Part shown: positions 58,550 through 64,000 of the stretch, piece by piece | Position numbering within the stretch: the stretch's first letter is position 1 | How the letters are laid out: the number at the start of each line of letters is the position of its first letter | DNA from: Salticus scenicus | Lineage: Eukaryota > Arthropoda > Arachnida > Araneae > Salticidae | Direction of reading: 5' to 3' | Assembly (NCBI GenBank): GCA_963930645.1 | Contig: OZ005662.1 | Span: 98,440,436 to 98,504,435 of the forward strand | DNA: 64,000 nucleotides | Position numbers and translations under genes: made by a program | The notes under the pieces: generated by a model | Told to the model about the DNA's origin: nothing | Databases searched by the model: none | The model's input: the letters and a program-made list of their open reading frames with translations, nothing else

Positions 58550-59939
58550 TTAATATTAATAAGTTAAAAGTGGTTACATAAAATATACATATTAAAATGG
58601 AAACAGAAGGCTCCAAACAAGATTTAAGTACACCTGCTAATTATTTTACACTTTGGTCTATTTTTTAATTATTGTGTCTATTGTTTCTTCGTTTTTATAT
58701 TTATTGTTCAGGGTTTTTTTACTTATTTATTTATTTTGTTATTAAAGCTGCAGTTGAACTATTGTAAAGATGGATAATTTTAAAATTTAATCTTTTGAAT
58801 AATTAAACTAAAAATTTAGAAACTTAATGGATAAAAATTATAATAGTAATAATAATTAGAATTACTGAATTTTTGTGAATTAAAAAAATATATAGATTGT
58901 ATACATTTTTCTATTTGCAGTATTTGCAATTTACTATAACTTTAAAATTAAATGTTAGCTTTATCTTAATTATAAAATAAACTAAAAATAAAATTAATGT
59001 TTTTTTTAATTAATAATTTTTTTTTTCTTTTAAGTTTCCCTCTATTTTTACTTTATTTTATAATTAAAATGAAGCTAATATTTATTTTTTAAGTTATAGA
59101 AAATTATAAATATAATAAATAGAAAAATATAACTATAAAACCTACATTTTTTTTTTTTATTATTATTATTCACAAAAATTAAATTATTATTATTTATTAA
59201 ATTTTCAAATTTTGGATTTAATTATGAAAAAAAAAAAAAAAAAAGAAAGAAAATGCTTAGTGAAATAAATAAATAAATAAATAAAAGAAGTTTCCCTTAA
59301 GTAGCATTGAACTCAAGACATCTGCATTGCAGCTGCTTACGTTACCAACTATGCCACTGGAGCACTGACTCTTTACCAAAATAAACTAACTTGTACTTAT
59401 GCAATTACTGAATCTTTAAAGGCTTTTTATTCAAGTTTGTGTGGCTAGTGCACACTACTGCTTTAACATGTAGTTACCTTCATAGTATACTTACTACAAA
59501 TGAGTGCAATTTCATCCCGATCTGAATTTTCTATGCTGTGACCTCTCTTTGTGAGACAAAAATACTAAATATTCATAAATTATTTAGCATAATTTTTAAA
59601 TATTGTTAATGAATTTATAAAATAAGCTTAATAATCTTTATGCATGGTTGAAAATAGGGTTAAACTTAAATTCAAGAAGATATTTTAGAAAATACTCCTG
59701 AATAAGTATACAAATGCATATCTTGTAATTTTCAAATACATGTCACAAGTGTTAAACTTGAAACTAGTTTTAAAAGAAAATAAATTTAGAATGCTTACCA
59801 AAAATCGCCTTCATAAACACAACAAAATAAAGGGTTAAACCATCATAAAAATATAATCTTTTCTGCGACACCTGATAAAAACAATATAACAAACTGTTAA
59901 AAATTGCTGAAATAAATAACGAAAAATAAAATAAAATCT

Positions 59940-60085
59940 GGAGATTAATATATAATATATATGTTGCTTGGCTTCTACTACCCTTAATAAATCATTATAA
60001 TATATATATATATATATATATAACAATGATGATCTATTAAGCATAGTAGAAGCCAAGCAATATATATATATATATATATAATACA
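59940..60085. repeat. Inverted repeat around a TA microsatellite
   Basis: GTTGCTTGGCTTCTACTA on the left is mirrored by TAGTAGAAGCCAAGCAAT on the right, with two or three (TA)n tracts. Related text (CTTGGCTTTTCTAAGCTTAA next to (TA)n) is at 12420-12465 and, reversed, at 21440-21500. The short ORF here is repeat-derived. Confidence 0.7.
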
Positions 60086-60488
60086 TATTAATTTGTTTCA
60101 AACACCATAAAATTCAAAGACATGCACAAAATGACTAATTTCCACAGAATTCGAATAATTTTAGGACATTCAGTTCGTTATTATTTTATTCTTTAATTCT
60201 CTTCTTGTCACACATACTCCATTTTGCAGAGACATGTCAAAAATTCATAGGGAAAGGTGAGGTACCTTGGACCAATTTTGACTTTTCCAATATTGATTTT
60301 GTAATTATTCTCCAAAATTGAATACAAATAGCTTTTTTAAATAGTGTATGGTGTTATATATAACATATGTTTATTCCAAAATTTTATTAAAATTATATCA
60401 ATTATAGAAATTTTTTATTCATGAATTCATCAACCGTGAATATTTATTTAAATCTCGCATAATGCGAGAAGTGCCTAGCTGATTGTCA

Positions 60489-60560
60489 GCCAGGGTAGCT
60501 CAGTGGTAGAGCATCCGTGCGTTAAGCAGAGGTGCCCGGGTTCGATTCCCGGCTCTGGTA
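60489..60560 (+). tRNA. tRNA-like sequence, anticodon GTT, probably a tRNA-derived repeat
   Basis: Cloverleaf: GCCAGGG/CTCTGGT acceptor, D arm GCTC/GAGC, T arm CCGGG/CCCGG with loop TTCGATT, A73. The anticodon stem has one mismatch and the loop is GCGTTAA, that is GTT with C33 instead of U33, the same oddity as at 30081. Flanks on both sides match that copy, which argues for a dispersed tRNA-derived family. Confidence 0.6.
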
Positions 60561-60821
60561 TTTTTCGCATAGTTGGTATAAAATAAAAATTTCAACCTTT
60601 ACACTCCAATTTGATTTAAATATATATCAATTATATTTTTTAAAAATCTGGTGTGAATCAACCATACGACTTCCATTACCCACTATTTCACATATTATAT
60701 GCAATTTTTAAAAATGTGATGAGAAGACATAAAATGGACCTAACGAAGTAGACATCTAACAAATTTCCTATAAGAGGAAGCCGATATATATATATATATA
60801 TATAAGCTGATATATATTATA

Positions 60822-61100
60822 AAGTACATCCCAAAAGTTTATAGACAACCGTTTTTTTGGATTTAAGAGCGAATTAAATGAGTAAGAAGACGAGATAAAT
60901 TATGCAAATATATATTGATGTAATAAAATTAAAAAAATACTTTAAAAACTTTTAACAGTCAGGAATTTAATATAAAAAATCTGGAGTGACACCACTTGAC
61001 TTTCTGAACATTGAGTAATTAACAGTTTTGTAGATAAAGTAAAGAAAGGTGTTGTTAAACAAACAAAAGAGAGAAAACCATAATAGAGTGTTTGAGTATT
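60822..61100 (+). mobile_element. Solo or truncated Tc1-family end
   Basis: AAGTACATCCCAAAAGTTTA then TAGACAA after TA (60820-60821) matches the terminal repeat at 62987-63015. The complete element's own left end is at 61648, so this is an extra end from a second, truncated copy. Confidence 0.5.
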
Positions 61101-61635
61101 TTTCTCCATATATTACACTATGTTTTATTTAACGCTATTGAGCTTTGAGCCCATAGATCATAATGATAAAGAATTTCTTGTTGTGTCCCTGTAAAAGTCT
61201 ATAAATGCTAGATTCACCAAAATGCTTATAGTTAGTGCAACAGTGATTTATAATATCCATATAAATTTTCAGCTCAATTGAATAAGGTGTTTAGATGCTA
61301 TCGCACTTTTAAAAATTTAGTCCCATAGGCCATAATGATAAAGAATTTTTCTTTGTGTCCCTGTAAAAAAACTATAAGTGCTAGATTCACCAAAATCAAT
61401 AGGGTTCGTACTATGGTGATTTACAATATACGTATCAACTTTCAGCTTATTCGAACAAAGCGTTTAGACGCTAGCGTGTTCACTCACAGACATACACACA
61501 TACATACATCATCGCAAAAATAGTGAAAATGGACTCAGGGGACCTTGAAACGTATAGAAACATCAAAATCTCAAATTCGGATTTTTGACATGATTAGAAT
61601 ACTTTCCTCACTATAGTGTTCGGAAAGTAAGAATT
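61100..61635 (-). repeat. ACTTTC-family repeat, inverted, with internal duplication
   Basis: On the minus strand the head TACTTTCCGAACACTATA then GTGAGGAAAGTA (61629-61600) is followed by CGTTTCAAGGTCCCCTGAGT, a TG-rich microsatellite and two ~185-bp copies containing GCTAGATTCACCAAAAT (plus-strand view, near 61210 and 61381). Confidence 0.55.
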
Positions 61636-61647
61636 AAAAACAAAATA

Positions 61648-63015
61648 ATGCTGTCCCAAAAATATATAGACAATCTGTGTTAAAAGTTGATTGAAGCACT
61701 GATCTCCAAATTTGCATTTTCAAAGGTCATGTACTTGTGACGCAGTAGTTTTCTGAGATAAAAGCGAAGATGTCTTTCTTTTTTCGACTGACTGTAAAGA
61801 TGCCTCACAATGTGCAGTTTTCGAAAAATGAAATTTTGCAAATTTATCGTTTGAAAGCTTGTGGAATAAGAATTGTGGACATTGCAAGAAAAATTGGACA
61901 CAGCAGGGCTAGTATTTACCAAATTTTGCCATAAGGAGTCAATTTTGAAACAAAATCACGTTCAGGACGACCAAAGAAAACAACTAAATGGCAAGACAAA
62001 GAGATTTTCAGATCTGTTTCAACCCATAACCTGTCTGTACAGTCAATGTCTAGAGAAGTGACTGGTCCAGTATCAAAATCCATGGCGCATCGATGGATGC
62101 AGATAAGTAAATTGTTTGTTTATCGCAAAATGCGTCGTTCACCAAAGTTGACAAAACAACATAAAAACGCTCGTGTTCAGTGAGGTCGAATCCTATGATT
62201 TGAACAGATAAATGGTTGAATGTTCTGTTTAGCGTTCAGTTAGAAGTTCAACTTAGATGTCCCTGACAGTTGGGCATATTACTGGCACAATATTCGCAAG
62301 GAATCACAAACTTTTTTCAGCAGACAACAAGGAGGGGGCTCATTCATGGTGTGGGGAGCATTTTCCTTTAATGGAACTACTGATATTGATTTTTTAAAAG
62401 GTCGTTAATGTTCCGAAGATTACCAGAAAATTCTAGAAGTACAGTTACTTCCATTTTGAAAATTGCTAGGGGGGCACGAATGCATATATCAGCAAGACGA
62501 TTGCTCCGTCCATTCACGTGTCAAACTCTACAATGCAATGGTTTAGATAAAACCAAATAAATGCTATGGACTGCCCAACCCTAAGTCCTCACCTGAACCC
62601 ACTAGAGAACCTTAAGCAAATATTATCTAGAGATGTATATGCTAATTGGCATCAATTTGCAACAGTTCAAAATCTAAAGCTGCAAATTGAAAGAAGTTGG
62701 TTATCTCTCAAGCCAGAATTTATTCAAACTCTTGTTTTGGGCCTGCTGGATCGAGATTTTGAAGCGATTAGGGAAAATGGCTCAAAAGTTTGAATGTTAA
62801 AGAAGAAAAAATAATTTGTCTATAAACTTTAAGGAGAGTAAATTTTCATTTTTAGTTTCTATCACAATGTCTGTGATTGTAAGATATTATTTTGTATAGT
62901 ATTATTTTTGTCTTGGATTTACATATAATTAAAAATGATTTTGAAATTTTTATTCGTCTTTTTCAATTGTAAAATAAGAAAAAACCCATTGTCTATAAAC
63001 TTTTGGGACACACTG
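61648..63015 (+). mobile_element. Tc1-family DNA transposon (dead)
   Basis: ATGCTGTCCCAAAAATATAT then AGACAA at the left and TTGTCTATAAACTTTTGGGA then CACACTG at the right are inverted, flanked by TA (61646-61647 and 63016-63017). The length of ~1.37 kb is near the usual size for Tc1/mariner. It contains one transposase pseudogene. Confidence 0.75.
61800..62793 (+). pseudogene. Tc1-like transposase pseudogene
   Basis: The start MPHNVQFSKNEILQIYRL leads into a helix-turn-helix typical of Tc1-family DNA binding. Later blocks GGGSFMVWGAFS, YQQDDCSVHS (second catalytic Asp kept) and LSPHLNPLEN (catalytic Glu kept) are Tc1 hallmarks. In the first catalytic block the expected Asp codon reads GTT (Val) near 62236. 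Several stops and frame changes interrupt the ~330-residue length, so no active enzyme can be made. The open 3' part is 62566-62793. Confidence 0.85.
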
Positions 63016-63459
63016 TATGAAAGATGATATATGAAGACATGTAAAACAGAGTTTATATAATGAGTTAAAAAAAAAAAAAAAGAAGAAGAAAAAAAGGGTA
63101 AATTATTTTTTGAAACACCAATTTCCAAAATCTAAAACTGACCTACCTAAGCAGGATTACTGTTAATTTGTCCTGTAATAGCCACGTGATATACGAGAAA
63201 GGATATTTAAAATGGATTTATGTAACAATTTTCAAGAAAATCATTAGAGTCATTATTGAGATACCAACCTTTACCAAAACTTGGCATACTCAATTATTGA
63301 CTGGAAAACAATAATTACATACAAAAGGATATCTTATAGAGTGTTTATGTAGCAAAGTTGAAGAAAATCGTTAGAGCCTTTTTTTAGATACAGACTTACG
63401 GTCCCACTTCCAGTTTCTGATGTCCAACTTTCAGTTTTCCAATTTTCACCAAAATTTGG
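63016..63459. other. No gene recognised
   Basis: AT-rich sequence with an A15 run. A pair of similar phrases, TTTCAAGAAAATCATTAGAG (63230) and TTGAAGAAAATCGTTAGAG (63358), hints at diverged tandem units of the neighbouring repeat. Confidence 0.4.
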
Positions 63460-63702
63460 AAAATTCATCTGTACACCAGTTCTCTCTTAATTCTGAAGTT
63501 TCGTAGTTGTATCTTTATTAGTTTCGGAGATATGATTGTCAGAAGATTCCTCACACACATACATACACTGACCAATTGCCAAAAACCACTTTTTCGGACT
63601 CAAGAGACCTTAAAACATGTAAATCAGGTGAAATCTCGATATCGAATTTTTGGACTGAATACAATACTTCCATTACCTACGGTAGTAGGGTAATGGAAGT
63701 AA
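63460..63702 (-). repeat. ACTTTC-family repeat copy, inverted
   Basis: The head, a near-palindrome TACTTCCATTACCTACGG then TAGTAGGGTAATGGAAGTA (63665-63702), is followed on the minus strand by ATGTTTTAAGGTCTCTTGAG, GTGTATGTATGTGTG and TCTCCGAAACTAATAAAG-like text, in the same order as the copies at 10589 and 61635. Confidence 0.55.
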
Positions 63703-64000
63703 AAATTTAAAAAAAAAGTAGAGTTAGGTGGTGCACCTTGGACCATTTATTAAAAGATACAGAAAAACTCAATTTTAAGTAAAAAATTTTATTTGTAAAT
63801 CAATTACACACATATGAATTCAAATAAACATTTTTTTTTTTTTTTTCAAATTCATTAATTTATCACAATATTATCACAAATATTATCACAAATATTAAGT
63901 ATTAACTTAAAAAAGTCTACATCAAGCCACATTGTGATTATTGATAAAAATTCTAACACTTATTTATAATCAAGATTGTATTTGGATAGATCAGTTCCAA

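Larger units (their letters stand above)
55015..59553. repeat. Palindromic block with tRNA-like arms and nested insertions
   Basis: The left arm starts CACAATGAGAGATCA and the right ends with its mirror. Similarity includes GATGAAATTGCAC, the tRNA-like part, GGGAAACTT, ACTAAGCATTTT and a CTATTT(G/A)TAATAT segment. The left arm is interrupted by a hAT MITE (55309) and a pogo-like element (55822); the right arm shows both sites empty. A third, direct copy of the inner part is near 58900. Confidence 0.65.

Noticed and set aside
61335..61523. 62-residue ORF within the inverted ACTTTC repeat
   Set aside because: It lies across the internal duplication and a CACA/TACA microsatellite; no domain is visible.

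Overview
The window looks like AT-rich genomic DNA from an animal, most likely an arthropod. A chelicerate such as a spider is my best guess, with low confidence. The evidence is one large senataxin-type helicase gene surrounded almost entirely by transposon debris: Helitrons, hAT, piggyBac-type, pogo/Tc1 and Penelope-like elements, tRNA-derived repeats, and long homopolymer and microsatellite runs. No bacterial features (operons, Shine-Dalgarno sites) are present.

Layout. 1-4130: foldback and tandem repeats ending in two Helitron-type 3' ends. 5605-22573: a composite palindrome of about 17 kb. Its arms contain tandem repeats of roughly 260-290 bp and are split by nested insertions: a 6 kb block bounded by two outward-facing Helitron ends, a complete non-autonomous Helitron at 13304-17723 that itself carries a Harbinger-like element, several foldback elements and a TTAA MITE. 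22574-26260: repeat-rich DNA and a second copy of the 5887-7919 Helitron family with a hAT MITE inside it. 26261-33520: mostly non-coding, with dispersed repeats, TTAA elements, a tRNA-like sequence and several large inverted repeats, some carrying a hammerhead-ribozyme-like motif. 33821-39025, minus strand: the only convincing protein-coding gene, a 1,734-residue single-exon ORF with an N-terminal FHA domain, SUMO-interaction-like motifs and a C-terminal Sen1/senataxin SF1B helicase. 39469-43314: a TTAA element and a hAT element with a pogo-like element nested in it. 43323-48517: no gene seen. 48522-52915: a 4.4 kb DNA transposon with TIRs of roughly 730-770 bp and a decayed transposase-like gene, interrupted by a hAT MITE. 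53180-54914: a deleted Tc1/pogo-like element, a Penelope-like GIY-YIG fragment and a hAT MITE. 55015-59553: another palindrome with tRNA-like arms, holding a pogo-like element filled by a G-rich minisatellite. 60489-64000: a tRNA-like sequence, a dead Tc1-family transposase and further dispersed repeats.

Many insertions can be proved inside the window because the sequence they entered is itself repeated. The second copy shows the empty site, which fixes element boundaries and target-site duplications. Beyond the helicase I see no host gene. The transposon ORFs are either broken or short remnants, so no multi-gene pathway can be inferred.

Limits: all comparisons were made by eye. Percent identities, database hits and splice structure were not computed, and arm or repeat ends marked approximate could shift by tens of bases.
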